DNA from: Alterirhizorhabdus solaris
Lineage (GTDB): Bacteria > Pseudomonadota > Alphaproteobacteria > Sphingomonadales > Sphingomonadaceae
Reading direction: 5' to 3'
NCBI RefSeq assembly: GCF_007785815.1
Contig: NZ_VNIM01000029.1
Span: 1 to 42,414, forward strand
Length of the DNA: 42,414 bases
This document shows, piece after piece, positions 7,681-16,129 of this stretch (position 1 is its first letter; every line of letters begins with the position of its first letter). Made by a program: the position numbers and the translations under genes. The notes beneath the pieces were generated by a model. It was not told the origin of the DNA. It did no database searches and saw only the letters and a program-made list of their open reading frames with translations.

Positions 7681-8646
7681 CTAGCCGCCGATTACGATCC
7701 GCTCGGGCTCTGAAGAGTGGCCAGCATGTCGCGATGCCAATTCGAGCAGCAGCAGCAGCCGTTCATAAAGGTCAGTGAAGGTCGACAAGGCATCGTTGCC
7801 ATCTGGAAGCACCAATTGGACAGTTTGAACGTGCACGTTGTCAGCATTGTGCAAACCGAGTTCCAAGCGCGCGCCCTCCGCCGAACCGATCAGCGGCTCG
7901 CGATGCAAGAATTTGTTTCGGTACTCGCCCAATGAGACGAGCCAAGCGTCAGGCTGGGCCGGATCGGCAGCACGTAGCATTTCCCCCAGAACGGGATGCC
8001 CGATTACGTCGGAGCGCGCCTGAAGCCCCTTCATGTGGACGAGCTTGGCTAAGGAGTCGATCTTGGCGAGGCCAAGCCGTTCACTGAAGGCCGTGGCAAG
8101 ATAATCGCGAGCACTAGACATCTCAGACGCGAGCGAATGGAACGCCAAATGCAGGTCAAAGGCCTGAAGGTTGCTATAGCGATGCCCGACCTTCGTGCCT
8201 TCCTGGATGGCTTGGTGCAACTGCCCATGATATTGGTCGGAGGCATCACGGAGCCGAATGCCAGCAGCTTGAGCGCTGAAACCGATGTGACGGGCAAGTC
8301 GGGCGAAACCATTGTCACCAGCTTTTCCGGCTGCGGTCGCGATCGAGCCCCACATCAACGGTGCAGGCAACACCACACCGGCACCGCCAAGGGGCGTCCA
8401 CATCCTGGCGGGCAAAGGATCATCCGGCAGGACGATGCTGTCTCCGCCAATGACACGCTGCCCTAAGCGAGCGACGAGGATGCGGAGTTGATCAAGCGGT
8501 ACTGGCTGCAATAAGCCGATGCCACCGTCAGCCAACAGGGGACCGAGCGACCAGCCTCCCTGTCGCATTGTGGCGCGCAGCCCCCCCGTAATGTGGAGCT
8601 GGGAGACCTGCGGAACAGTGCCCCTCCGTGCACCTTCACTCTCCAC
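7681..8646 (-). CDS. HEPN-motif protein, third gene of protease cassette
   Basis: From the GTG at 8646 the protein is 321 aa. The N-terminal half looks beta-rich (SQLHITGGLRATMRQGGWSLG, ARMWTPLGGAGVVLP). The C-terminal half is helical and carries YRNKFLHREP near residue 242-251. R-N-x3-H is the catalytic signature of HEPN ribonucleases, here after a helix (AFDLHLAFHSLASEMSSARDYLATA) as in HEPN folds. If the domain is active it would cleave RNA; this is inference from motif and helices. The start is uncertain: ATG 8703 overlaps the 72-aa gene by 55 bp out of frame, GTG 8646 directly follows its stop, and ATG 8568 is a shorter choice. It is the last gene of a leftward trio beginning with a trypsin-like protease. 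Confidence 0.7.
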   Translation of the reverse strand: MESEGARRGTVPQVSQLHITGGLRATMRQGGWSLGPLLADGGIGLLQPVPLDQLRILVARLGQRVIGGDSIVLPDDPLPARMWTPLGGAGVVLPAPLMWGSIATAAGKAGDNGFARLARHIGFSAQAAGIRLRDASDQYHGQLHQAIQEGTKVGHRYSNLQAFDLHLAFHSLASEMSSARDYLATAFSERLGLAKIDSLAKLVHMKGLQARSDVIGHPVLGEMLRAADPAQPDAWLVSLGEYRNKFLHREPLIGSAEGARLELGLHNADNVHVQTVQLVLPDGNDALSTFTDLYERLLLLLELASRHAGHSSEPERIVIGG

Positions 8647-8648
8647 CG

Positions 8649-8867
8649 CTAAGCGTGCGGTTCGATGGCTTGTTCGACGAAATCCACGCCGAGGCCGTGC
8701 CATTCGCTTACACGTTTCGTCCGGCGAGCGGCAGCCTTATCATATATGAAGACGAGCAGGCGCTGCTTCGGCCGGTGATCATCGACCAGCACAGCCGCTT
8801 CCGACGGGCTCAGACGCAGGTGCGTCAGAAGCCCTTGGCTAAGCGTGCTGATCGACTCATGTTTCAT
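8649..8867 (-). CDS. 72-aa middle gene of protease/HEPN cassette
   Basis: This small protein begins MKHESISTLSQGLLTHLRLS and has 72 residues. I recognise no domain. It is mixed alpha/beta, with a hydrophobic strand (RLLVFIYDK) and a helix-turn-like start (ISTLSQGLLTHLRLSPSEAAVLV). Its ATG overlaps the stop of the protease gene (ATGA) and its stop directly precedes the GTG start proposed for the HEPN-motif gene. The coupling on both sides argues that it is real and made in fixed ratio to its partners. It could be an adaptor, an inhibitor or the protease target. Confidence 0.7.
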   Translation of the reverse strand: MKHESISTLSQGLLTHLRLSPSEAAVLVDDHRPKQRLLVFIYDKAAARRTKRVSEWHGLGVDFVEQAIEPHA

Positions 8868-9970
8868 ACGTTATGGCCTCGTAGCAGCGAGGCCCCCAAG
8901 CCACGGAGAACACTCCGGATCGGGATCATATAGCTTATCGAGCCGTCGGTCGCACCAGCGAATATCAAACCGACAGCATGCGCGCCGTCGCCGGTCACCA
9001 CCAACGATCCGCTATCGCCCCCCATCGAAAAGGGGCCGCCGTCGGTCGCTCTGATTGCCCAAGAGTTCTGGAAGTACACGGTCGATTTGAACCGGTCTGC
9101 TGTGTAAGGGATACCCAGCGGCGTAGAAAATCGACCGATTATCTCGCCATAAGTAAGCCCCGTCGTCCGACCGACCTTCTTAACCGCCATGCCGCCGATT
9201 GGGTCTGCTACATCTTCTGGCGTATCGTACAATCCCGACCCCTGCATCGATGTGACAAGATCGGGATTTGTGAGGTCGAACAACGCTACATCTAATTCTT
9301 GTAGCTGCACCTGGCGCGGATCGCCACTCGCCAACGCCACGAAGGAATGATGCCGACCGATTGCAGTAGGCGCCCGATGATCTGGATCGGCATCGAAAGG
9401 CGCCGGACTTAAAATGTGCATGCCAACCCGGGTGTGGTTACAAGCACCGGTCACGTGATTATTGGTCAGGCCGCAAAGCGTGCCATCCCCAAGTGTTACT
9501 AGAGCACCCAAGGTGCCCGCACCCCAAACGGATGCCGCCGATAGCGAGCTTCCGCAGGCAATCCGATCATTATGGACAAAGAGCCGCTCGGCAGCGTCCA
9601 CAGCCGCCTGCGGCAGCACCGGCGGATTCGGTTCGATACCAGCGTGTCCGATGTACTCGACCGGCACACCCTCCAGATACTCAGGGAGTATTTTCTTGGT
9701 CGAAGCTGAAATCTGATTCTTCGTTAGAACGACAGCTCTACCTCGCTCATCGTCAACGGCAACGGCAACAACCTTGACGCGCTCAAGAGCCTTCTCTGCC
9801 TTCGCTACGTCTTGCTGATCCTCTATCGCCGCGGGCACAGGAAAGACGCGAGTGTCAGTGCCCGCCGGGAGTGGAGGAACTGACAGATCGTCTGCCAACG
9901 CGCCGTGTTCTCTAGCCCACGCCAACACGCGCTCTGCCAGCCCTGTTAAATCTTTCCCGTCAGCTGGCAT
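8864..9970 (-). CDS. Trypsin-like serine protease, first gene of cassette
   Basis: The protein is 368 aa. The first 100 residues are helical with no signal peptide, so the enzyme is probably cytoplasmic. The rest matches a chymotrypsin/trypsin-fold protease: His172 in LTNNHVTG, Asp227 in ELDVALFDL and Ser320 in GGDSGSLVV form a complete catalytic triad. The sequence resembles the cytoplasmic 'Nal1-like/S1-type' proteases seen next to effector genes, rather than periplasmic DegP enzymes (no PDZ domain follows). It is coupled to the 72-aa gene by ATGA. Cytoplasmic trypsin-like proteases are known as effectors or activators in bacterial conflict systems, so its place in a phage-satellite-like element suggests defence. 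The substrate is unknown. Confidence 0.85.
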   Translation of the reverse strand: MPADGKDLTGLAERVLAWAREHGALADDLSVPPLPAGTDTRVFPVPAAIEDQQDVAKAEKALERVKVVAVAVDDERGRAVVLTKNQISASTKKILPEYLEGVPVEYIGHAGIEPNPPVLPQAAVDAAERLFVHNDRIACGSSLSAASVWGAGTLGALVTLGDGTLCGLTNNHVTGACNHTRVGMHILSPAPFDADPDHRAPTAIGRHHSFVALASGDPRQVQLQELDVALFDLTNPDLVTSMQGSGLYDTPEDVADPIGGMAVKKVGRTTGLTYGEIIGRFSTPLGIPYTADRFKSTVYFQNSWAIRATDGGPFSMGGDSGSLVVTGDGAHAVGLIFAGATDGSISYMIPIRSVLRGLGASLLRGHNV

Positions 9971-10096
9971 CCACTCACCCCGTTTGTATCTAGCGGGTAG
10001 GTAGCCGCATCATGCGTCCAGCTTCAAGCTTGCGAACGCCGGAGGCCACTGTTTGTCATTTCTGTGTTCGTCGCTGGATAGCGCCGTGCTCCGGCG

Positions 10097-10396
10097 TCAG
10101 CGCCGCCGGCCACGAGGCTTGGCAGGCTGACCCGCAGTGCTTGGCAGCCCGAACGTGCGGAGCGCCCATGGCTCTACCGGGCCGGGCTTGTGCGAAGCTA
10201 TGAACGCGTTACCGAGCCGCGCCCAGGCGTCACGTGCAACAGCGAGGTCGGGCTGATGGTTGCCCGCGATCTCGATCCCGATGCGCGGGAGCGCGCGCAG
10301 GAAGTCGAACCCGCTCTTGAACGTCATGCGCCAAGCCTTCAGTTCTGCCGCCGTGTCCGTCTGCGATCGAGCGTAACGTCGTTGTCCCGTCATCAT
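10097..10396 (-). CDS. Hypothetical 99-aa protein after small terminase
   Basis: The protein begins MMTGQRRYARSQTDTAAELK and is 99 aa. It has a helical centre (FLRALPRIGIEIAG, DAWARLGNAFIAS) and a basic Pro/Arg-rich tail (AKPRGRRR). Its start overlaps the stop of the small terminase gene, so it ends the leftward packaging/replication operon. I recognise no family. The position suggests an accessory to DNA packaging or a nucleic-acid-binding protein, but this is only positional. Confidence 0.65.
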   Translation of the reverse strand: MMTGQRRYARSQTDTAAELKAWRMTFKSGFDFLRALPRIGIEIAGNHQPDLAVARDAWARLGNAFIASHKPGPVEPWALRTFGLPSTAGQPAKPRGRRR

Positions 10397-10740
10397 CTCT
10401 TCCCTTTGTAGCGCGCCGCGATCGGCGCCGGTGATGGTGGTTCCAGCTCCAAATTGAGGGCCTTAACGGCCGCGATGAAGCCGCTCCGGGCATCCTTTTC
10501 TAAGCCGCAAGCCGGGTTGAGCTTGGGGGCGCCGTACCGATCTGTGACGATCTCCCCGCGCTCGGCAATCACGTCCTGCGCCGCGCGCATCCGATCGACG
10601 CACTCCGATGCGCAGGTGACAAGCGCCACCCCAGCCGAGTCCTCGACCTGATATTCGTCTGTGACCTGCCGCCAGAACTTGGCGCCGGCCGGCTTCAGAT
10701 GCGCTGGGGGACGCCTCCGCTTGGGTGGTTTCAACTGCAT
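10393..10740 (-). CDS. P27-like phage terminase small subunit
   Basis: The 115-aa product has the layout of P27-family small terminases: a basic Pro-rich start (MQLKPPKRRRPPAHLKP), then GAKFWRQVTDEYQVEDSAG, a helical stretch with CASECVDRMRAAQDVI, the turn GEIVTDRYGAPKLNPACG and a final helix ARSGFIAAVKALNLEL. The small subunit selects viral DNA and recruits the large subunit for packaging. No large subunit lies anywhere between the attachment repeats, which is how satellites divert a helper's packaging motor. I chose ATG 10740, preceded by gaggaa; an upstream ATG at 10791 would add 17 residues. An HNH nuclease gene lies just upstream, the usual partner in cos-type packaging modules. Confidence 0.82.
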   Translation of the reverse strand: MQLKPPKRRRPPAHLKPAGAKFWRQVTDEYQVEDSAGVALVTCASECVDRMRAAQDVIAERGEIVTDRYGAPKLNPACGLEKDARSGFIAAVKALNLELEPPSPAPIAARYKGKR

Positions 10741-10824
10741 TTGAGAAAATTCCTCTCGCTGCGCACGCATGGGGCTGTCGGTCCTAGGCAAGCGCCCTCT
10801 CCAAAGTTTCGATGGGGGGGCGGG

Positions 10825-11142
10825 CTATCGCCGGTTCCACGGGTGGTTCGGGTCAGTCGGACGCCCACTCGCATCGACGCCGCCTTTCGGTCGGGCGCTC
10901 TGCCCCTTGTCGGCCAGTGTCTTGCGGTCTGAGCAGTCTTGGCAGAGTAGCTGGTAATTGCTGCGATCACCGGTCCCGCCTTGCGCCAAGGGCACCTTGT
11001 GATCGGCGATCTTCCCCACTGCCACATGGCCCTGCCGGGTGCATTCCTCGCAAAGGATGACGGTCCGCATCAGGTGGGCGCGCATCTTGTCGTGAGCGGT
11101 GCCGTAGCCCCGCGCGTGCCTGCTGGTGGTAGGCCATGCCAT
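10825..11142 (-). CDS. HNH endonuclease
   Basis: The 105-aa protein shows a full HNH nuclease signature with a zinc-binding frame: C31-x2-C34 (CEECTRQG), ADHKVPLAQGG with His48 as the general base, Asn62 in DRSNYQLLC, and C67-x2-C70 followed by SDRKT. HNH proteins next to a small terminase take part in DNA cleavage during packaging in cos phages. The gene is 84 bp upstream of the terminase start on the same strand. The short basic N-terminus (TSRHARGYGTAHDKMRAH) is common in this phage group. Confidence 0.9.
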   Translation of the reverse strand: MAWPTTSRHARGYGTAHDKMRAHLMRTVILCEECTRQGHVAVGKIADHKVPLAQGGTGDRSNYQLLCQDCSDRKTLADKGQSARPKGGVDASGRPTDPNHPWNRR

Positions 11143-11153
11143 CGCGTGCGCTC

Positions 11154-11462
11154 TCAGCTCGGGTTGATCGTTGCGTGGGGAAACGGCCTACCGTGCTCGG
11201 CCGCGTGATCCTGGAAGGCGGCAATCCGTCGTTGCAGCCGGCGGGCTAGTTCATCGCAGAACCGACGCCGCGACGATGGGCTGGCGCAAGATTCGGAGCC
11301 TGACACCACACCCGCGACGACACCGACCAGCACGTCCACGATCTCAGCGGACATGAGGAATGCGACCCGCTCGCCGGCTTGCTCCGTCATGGATGCATCG
11401 ACGATCGCCCGCATGACACCGGCTTCCAGCTTGCCAGTATAGGCTCGATCAAGACGGCTCAT
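11154..11462 (-). CDS. Hypothetical 102-aa protein between primase and HNH nuclease
   Basis: The protein begins MSRLDRAYTGKLEAGVMRAI. It is helical, with a hydrophobic central segment (AEIVDVLVGVVAGVVSG, about residues 39-55) that could be buried or membrane-associated, then a basic helix (RRRFCDELARRLQRRIAAF). The ATG overlaps the stop of the primase-helicase gene (ATGA), so it is co-translated with it. I recognise no family. Confidence 0.65.
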   Translation of the reverse strand: MSRLDRAYTGKLEAGVMRAIVDASMTEQAGERVAFLMSAEIVDVLVGVVAGVVSGSESCASPSSRRRFCDELARRLQRRIAAFQDHAAEHGRPFPHATINPS

Positions 11463-13573
11463 TGACCGGCCTCCATGTCATCCCAGCCGGGCACGGGGTC
11501 ATCAGCGCTTTCACCGGGAGCCAGGATTGTTCTCCTACCGGGCAGCCGCTGCACGACGTTTCCCAACCCTTCTTCAAGGGAGGGTGCGGCAGCCTCCGAA
11601 GGGGCCGCACCCTCTACCCCTTTAGGGGTAGGTGTGTGTGGACCGCTATTTCCCGCGCTATCACCCGCACATTCCCCGCTGTCTCCCGCAGGCATTTCCC
11701 GCACATTTCCCGCAGGCATTTCCCGCACATTTTCGATCTCCCGCAGACCATACACCGACTTGCGATCGTCGCCCTGCCAGAGCGCCGCGCGCTCGATCCG
11801 ACCAAGCCTGAACAGCCGATCCATCGCGCCTTCGAACCCCTTCTTCTGGATGCCCTTGGCCTCTGCCATCGATGCGAACACTGTCGGGGCGTAGGACTTG
11901 CAGACCTTCTCCGACACGGCACGACGCTGGCGGTTGCGTTCCCGCAAGCAGCGAAGGAACGTCTCGTTCTCAGCATTGCCGACGATGATTGCGCCGATCT
12001 CGGCCGCGACATTCGGTGCCATGTCTTCCTCGCGGACAAAGGCCCAGCGGTGCCACCGGAACGCTAGAGCATCGCCGTTGCGGGAGTAGTTCGCCTTGCC
12101 CTTGGACAGCAGCCGCGCGTCGGGATCGAGCACGCTGCCATCAGCATCTCGCGGTCGTTCCAAGAAGAGCCTCGATCGCACCTGGTTCTCCCATGCCGTC
12201 GAACCGGAGAAGCTATCGCCTGCCTTGTTCGGATGGCCGATCAGTAAGATCGCCGCGCCCGTCTCCGCCGCCAGCCCGTTCAGCAGCGAGAGGAAGGCCG
12301 CGACCTGATTGCGGATGTTCTCGTTGCCGCTGAACAGGTGCGCCACGTTGTCGAGCACGATGAAGCTCGCGCGGGTGGCAAGGGCGGTGGCGCGTAGCCG
12401 GTCCCATGCCGGGGTGGTGCCCATCCTGCCGAGCGGATCGAAGGTCGACAGCTCGTTGCCGATCCCGCCCGTCAGCGACGCGAGGTGCAGCTTCCCAGAA
12501 AGCTGCGGCAGGTTCGCGTCCAAGGCTTCGCAAATCGGCTTCTGGCGGCGGTGCAACTCGTCTGCGTCGTCCTCGCAGGTGAGATAGAGTGCGGTGCCCT
12601 GCCGCGTCTCCAGGCCCATGAATGGGTGCCCGAGCGCGATGCAGGCGGCGAGCTGCTGCCCGAGCAGCGATTTGCCCGTGGCACCTGCGCCGGTGAGATA
12701 CGTCACCTGCCCGACCAGGATCATCTCGTGGAGCGCCCACACGCGTGCTGGCGTTTCCAACTTCGCCCAGGCGGCAGGATCAAGCAGCGGGATAAACCCG
12801 GCCGGGGCATCGGCAACCGCCAGCGCGGCAGTCGTTAGGCTCCGCAGCTCGTCCGCAGTGCCAGTCCAGTCAATCACGTCGCCCTTAGGCAGCAAGCCGG
12901 GCAGGTCGACGATGACGGCGCGTCCACCGGCCGCCTGGATGCCGTCGCGCGCGCGAACAGCGAAGCCACGTCCTTCATCGTCATTGTCTGGCAGAATTGC
13001 CACCGTTCGATCGCGCAGCCACTCGGCATAGTCCTGCCGCCAACCTTTGGCGCCGAACGCGACGGCGGTGGCAGTGAAGCCCCACTCGGCTACCTTGTCG
13101 GCCTTGCGCTCGCCCTCCGTGAGATAGACAGGCTCGTCGGGATCGGCTGCCAAGAGGGCCGGCAGACGATAGGACACCCGTTGCGCCTCGCCGAGACCGC
13201 TCTTCCATCCGCCGCGACCATCCGGCCGCTCGGCCACAAACCGTTTCCGCTCGCCGCGCTTCTCCTTCCGAACCGTCCGGTAAAGCACCTCGCCATGTTC
13301 GTCGGCATAGTCATAGATGCCAGTCACGCGGGTTGGCGGGACACCGCGAGCGCAGGCGCCAAGCGTCTCCGGGATCAAGCCTCGCTGGCGGCATTCGTCC
13401 CGAACGACCTTCCAGTCGCCACCGTTGAAGCTATTGAAGAGGACGTCATCCCCCTCCGCGTCCTTCACGGTCATGCCGCGATCGGCTTTGCTATGACCCG
13501 GCGACGGAAAGGCACCGTAGTTGCCGTGCCACTCGCCACCAAAGGCGCGCGTGATCTCCTGGGCGCGCGTCAT
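11459..13573 (-). CDS. TOPRIM/AAA primase-helicase (RepA-like)
   Basis: The protein is 704 aa. The N-terminal part is primase-like, followed by a TOPRIM domain (LTEGERKADKV near residue 151, VAILPDNDDEG near residue 191). A RecA/AAA-type helicase domain follows, with Walker A GAGATGKS at 295-302, a CEDD motif near 333, Walker B FIVLDN at 404-409 and sensor-like ILLIGHPNK near 442. A winged-helix-like region and a Pro/Gly-rich tail end the protein. This layout fits replication proteins of plasmids and phage satellites that prime and unwind an element's own origin, possibly the repeats at 7290-7605. It is the first gene of the leftward replication/packaging operon. The tail contains an 8-residue tandem duplication (NVREMPAG twice). 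Confidence 0.88.
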   Translation of the reverse strand: MTRAQEITRAFGGEWHGNYGAFPSPGHSKADRGMTVKDAEGDDVLFNSFNGGDWKVVRDECRQRGLIPETLGACARGVPPTRVTGIYDYADEHGEVLYRTVRKEKRGERKRFVAERPDGRGGWKSGLGEAQRVSYRLPALLAADPDEPVYLTEGERKADKVAEWGFTATAVAFGAKGWRQDYAEWLRDRTVAILPDNDDEGRGFAVRARDGIQAAGGRAVIVDLPGLLPKGDVIDWTGTADELRSLTTAALAVADAPAGFIPLLDPAAWAKLETPARVWALHEMILVGQVTYLTGAGATGKSLLGQQLAACIALGHPFMGLETRQGTALYLTCEDDADELHRRQKPICEALDANLPQLSGKLHLASLTGGIGNELSTFDPLGRMGTTPAWDRLRATALATRASFIVLDNVAHLFSGNENIRNQVAAFLSLLNGLAAETGAAILLIGHPNKAGDSFSGSTAWENQVRSRLFLERPRDADGSVLDPDARLLSKGKANYSRNGDALAFRWHRWAFVREEDMAPNVAAEIGAIIVGNAENETFLRCLRERNRQRRAVSEKVCKSYAPTVFASMAEAKGIQKKGFEGAMDRLFRLGRIERAALWQGDDRKSVYGLREIENVREMPAGNVREMPAGDSGECAGDSAGNSGPHTPTPKGVEGAAPSEAAAPSLEEGLGNVVQRLPGRRTILAPGESADDPVPGWDDMEAGQ
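11684..11731. repeat. 24-bp tandem repeat inside primase gene
   Basis: Two exact copies of a 24-bp unit beginning tcccgcaggcatttcccgca lie at 11684-11707 and 11708-11731. On the minus strand they encode NVREMPAG twice in the linker near the C-terminus of the primase-helicase. Partial tttcccgc units flank it, suggesting slippage and variable repeat number. Confidence 0.85.
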
Positions 13574-13792
13574 TGATGCGCCTCAGACGAAATGGTATGC
13601 AGTTTTAGCCCGCCCGCCTGGTGAGCAATCTCAGCGCTCGATCCGGTTGCCGCCGGGTCGGGCGCTTCGCTTTTCAGGCTTGGCGAAGAGCGAAAAAGGT
13701 TAGCCAGCGCTTTCGGGGCGCCTCCTGCAAAAGGAGCCACGAATGGGAGGGTTTGCCAGTGTAAGTGCTTGAACGAGCATGCTTGTTGCAAG

Positions 13793-13808
13793 CCCGTAGG
13801 GGTCACCA
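13793..13808 (+). repeat. Attachment-site core, copy 2 (att2)
   Basis: This is an exact second copy of cccgtaggggtcacca, in the same orientation as copies 1 and 3. It is the junction between element A, whose primase operon promoter region (13574-13792) lies to its left, and element B, whose integrase starts 87 bp to its right. Sequence flanking the core is unlike the other copies. Confidence 0.8.
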
Positions 13809-13894
13809 TCTCCAGGCTAAGTGGCGGAGATCTGCGGAATACTAGCAACATCAATGCTTTGTTAGGCGCCCAGTGCTACAAAAGGGTGCTACAC

Positions 13895-15868
13895 ATGGGG
13901 CGTCGGATGTCGCATTCCGTTAAGCGTACGAATTCAAAGAATGAGCAATTTCGATTGGTCGTGCCGGCCGACCTGCGCGAAGTGGTCGGCAAGACTGCAT
14001 GGACCGAAAGTTTGGGCACCACCGACCCAGTTGTCGCGGCGAAGAAGCGCGGCACACTGATCGCCCACTATAAGGCATTGATCCTCAAATTGCGTGAGTC
14101 GAACGGACGCCAGGCGGAAGTCGAGGCGGTGACGCTGCTGGTTGGCTCCTTTACCCGATTGGCAACGCTGCGCGGGTCGATGGACGCAGCGGTGGCGCAG
14201 CAGCTAAATCTGCTCGCCAACTTCGTCTGCGATTCTTGGCGTGGCTCTGAGGAAGCCGGCCAGCCGCAATGGTGGGGTGATTGGATCGTGCACGAGCCTG
14301 CGACCGTCATCGAGGTCGTGCCCTCGATCGATGCGGAGCCCGAGCGTGATCTGTTCCGATTACGCGCCGAGATACTCGAAGGGCGTGGCATCGCCGACGG
14401 GCTGGTCTATCAGGAACTGGCGACGATCCTGCTACGGCGACGCGTGTTCCGGCCGATCTGGTTCGCTGTTAGCTACATGTGTTCGATCGAGCCGCGCCTC
14501 AATCTCGACGGCGACGCCGTGTATGACGTCGTGGCGGAGGCGTATCTGCGCCAACTAGCCGAGCACCGCTTCGCCAAATGGCCATCGAACATTCATGCCG
14601 CGCTCGCGCCGCCTTCGCAGGCGGTCACTTGGGAACCCAGTGTTCCTGAATCACTGCGGGTGCAGAGCAAAACCGCTAAACCCACCCAGCATCAGGGGCT
14701 ACTCGCCATGCCGCTGAGCGAGGCATGCCGCTATTGGCAGGAACAGCGCCGACCCGGCGCCTCGGCGATCGCTGAAGCGAAGCGTTCGGTGGCGCGCTTC
14801 GTCGCACTGTTCGGCGACATGGCGGTAGGTGACATCACCCGCGATCAGGTGATCGAATTCCGCAACCTCGTCTCCGATATCCCACCGCAAACCGAGCTGG
14901 CCCAAATTTTGGCGGCGGGACGAACCTTGCGGTTGGTGATCGACGCCGCGCGGGAGGCACGCCGAGTATGGGAGCAGGGCGGACGTCTCGGCCCTGCTCC
15001 TGACCGGTTGGCTCCGGGGTCGGTCAAGAAAGATGTCGGAGCGATCAGTTCGATCCTCGGCAAAGTCCAGTCCGACATCGGTCAAGGCGTCAATGTCGCC
15101 GCGAATATCGAAATCGCCGGCTATTCCAAGACGCGAAAAGGTCAGAAGCGTCCACGCCTCCCGTTCACTTCGGCGATGATGCAGACGCTGTTCGATTCGC
15201 CGCTGTTTACCGGCTGCCTCGGCAAAGGCGATGCCGCCCGCGCCAAGCCAGGGCCACATATCTATCAGGATGAACTCTACTGGTGCCTATTGTTCGGCGT
15301 GGTGGGCGGCCCGCGCTTGGGGGAGATCGGCCAGATCGCGCTAAGCGACATTCACGAATGTGACCTGCGCCGAACCTATGGCGGTGACGTCGAGGGTCGC
15401 TGCACCTATGTCCACATCACTGGCACGGGCGAGGATCAGCATGTCAAGAACGAGGCGTCTGAGCGCTATGTCGTCATCCACCAGCGGCTGATCGAGCTAG
15501 GTTTCGACGCATACGTCGCGCGCCGCCGGACGGCGGGCAACGTCCGATTGTTCGACCTCGAGCCCGACCGCGGAGGCAACTTCGTCAAGGAATTAAGCCG
15601 CCGGCTCAACCGCTATCTCGACCGTGTGGTGACGGACGACCCTCGCTACGTATTCCACTCGACCCGGCATGAATTCACCGACCGCGCGGACCTCAGTCAG
15701 ATGCCAACTCGGGTCGCCAACTCGATCAAGGGGCACGCCAACGCAACCGAGGGCGAAAAGTATGGGTTGGTCTCTATTCTTCATCAATATTTCCACCTTG
15801 CCAATCTGAAGGTCGGCTTCATAGACTGGCCGCGCCTTATCGCTGCGGCGCAGGGCTCTGCGGGTTGA
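13895..15868 (+). CDS. Large site-specific tyrosine recombinase (integrase 3)
   Basis: The protein is 657 aa from ATG 13895 (MGRRMSHSVKRTN); a second ATG at 13907 is also possible, and an upstream ATG at 13769 would start inside the attachment repeat and was rejected. The N-terminus has the short beta-sheet arm domain seen in DUF6538-type integrases (NEQFRLVVPADLREVVGK), then a long helical insert, a core-binding region (LSEACRYWQEQRRPGASAI, about residue 270) and the catalytic domain. Active-site boxes are GGPRLGEIGQ (Arg), FHSTRHEFTDRAD (His-x-x-Arg) and KGHANATEGEKYG (His and Tyr). The gene starts 87 bp from the attachment core at 13793 and points into element B. Confidence 0.92.
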   Translation: MGRRMSHSVKRTNSKNEQFRLVVPADLREVVGKTAWTESLGTTDPVVAAKKRGTLIAHYKALILKLRESNGRQAEVEAVTLLVGSFTRLATLRGSMDAAVAQQLNLLANFVCDSWRGSEEAGQPQWWGDWIVHEPATVIEVVPSIDAEPERDLFRLRAEILEGRGIADGLVYQELATILLRRRVFRPIWFAVSYMCSIEPRLNLDGDAVYDVVAEAYLRQLAEHRFAKWPSNIHAALAPPSQAVTWEPSVPESLRVQSKTAKPTQHQGLLAMPLSEACRYWQEQRRPGASAIAEAKRSVARFVALFGDMAVGDITRDQVIEFRNLVSDIPPQTELAQILAAGRTLRLVIDAAREARRVWEQGGRLGPAPDRLAPGSVKKDVGAISSILGKVQSDIGQGVNVAANIEIAGYSKTRKGQKRPRLPFTSAMMQTLFDSPLFTGCLGKGDAARAKPGPHIYQDELYWCLLFGVVGGPRLGEIGQIALSDIHECDLRRTYGGDVEGRCTYVHITGTGEDQHVKNEASERYVVIHQRLIELGFDAYVARRRTAGNVRLFDLEPDRGGNFVKELSRRLNRYLDRVVTDDPRYVFHSTRHEFTDRADLSQMPTRVANSIKGHANATEGEKYGLVSILHQYFHLANLKVGFIDWPRLIAAAQGSAG

Positions 15869-16129
15869 TACTGCCGGTTGCCGGACACTCACGCGGCGGG
15901 CATGGCCGAACTTTAATACGGCACGTTCTGCGGTCCCGTACGGGAGTACGACACATGCGTCATCGGCATGAAGTGACGATCCGGCCGGCGTGCTGATCCA
16001 GCGGAGCTTGCGTGCAGAAGTTGTGCTGTTGGATCCTGCACCGACGCCGACGACCCTTGCGATAGCTCGCCGTCGGCGGCAGCCATCTTGTTCAGCCCGC
16101 CCGCCACGCGTCTTCGGCTGTGTTGCTCT

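Larger units (their letters stand above)
3004..13808. mobile_element. Integrative element A, phage-satellite-like
   Basis: The segment is bounded by direct copies of cccgtaggggtcacca and holds an integrase at its left end. The interior has an early control region, a repeat-rich origin-like stretch, a TOPRIM/AAA primase-helicase, an HNH nuclease and a P27-like small terminase subunit. No large terminase, portal, capsid, tail or lysis gene is present in 10.8 kb. Size and content match the general plan of phage satellites (PICI- or P4-like), which replicate themselves and redirect packaging of a helper phage. A shrunken prophage is the main alternative. Boundaries are inferred from the repeats. 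Confidence 0.65.

Noticed and set aside
13769-13894. The upstream ATG at 13769 as the start of integrase 3
   Set aside because: It would place the N-terminus inside the attachment core and add 42 residues unlike the arm domain; ATG 13895 begins directly before it.
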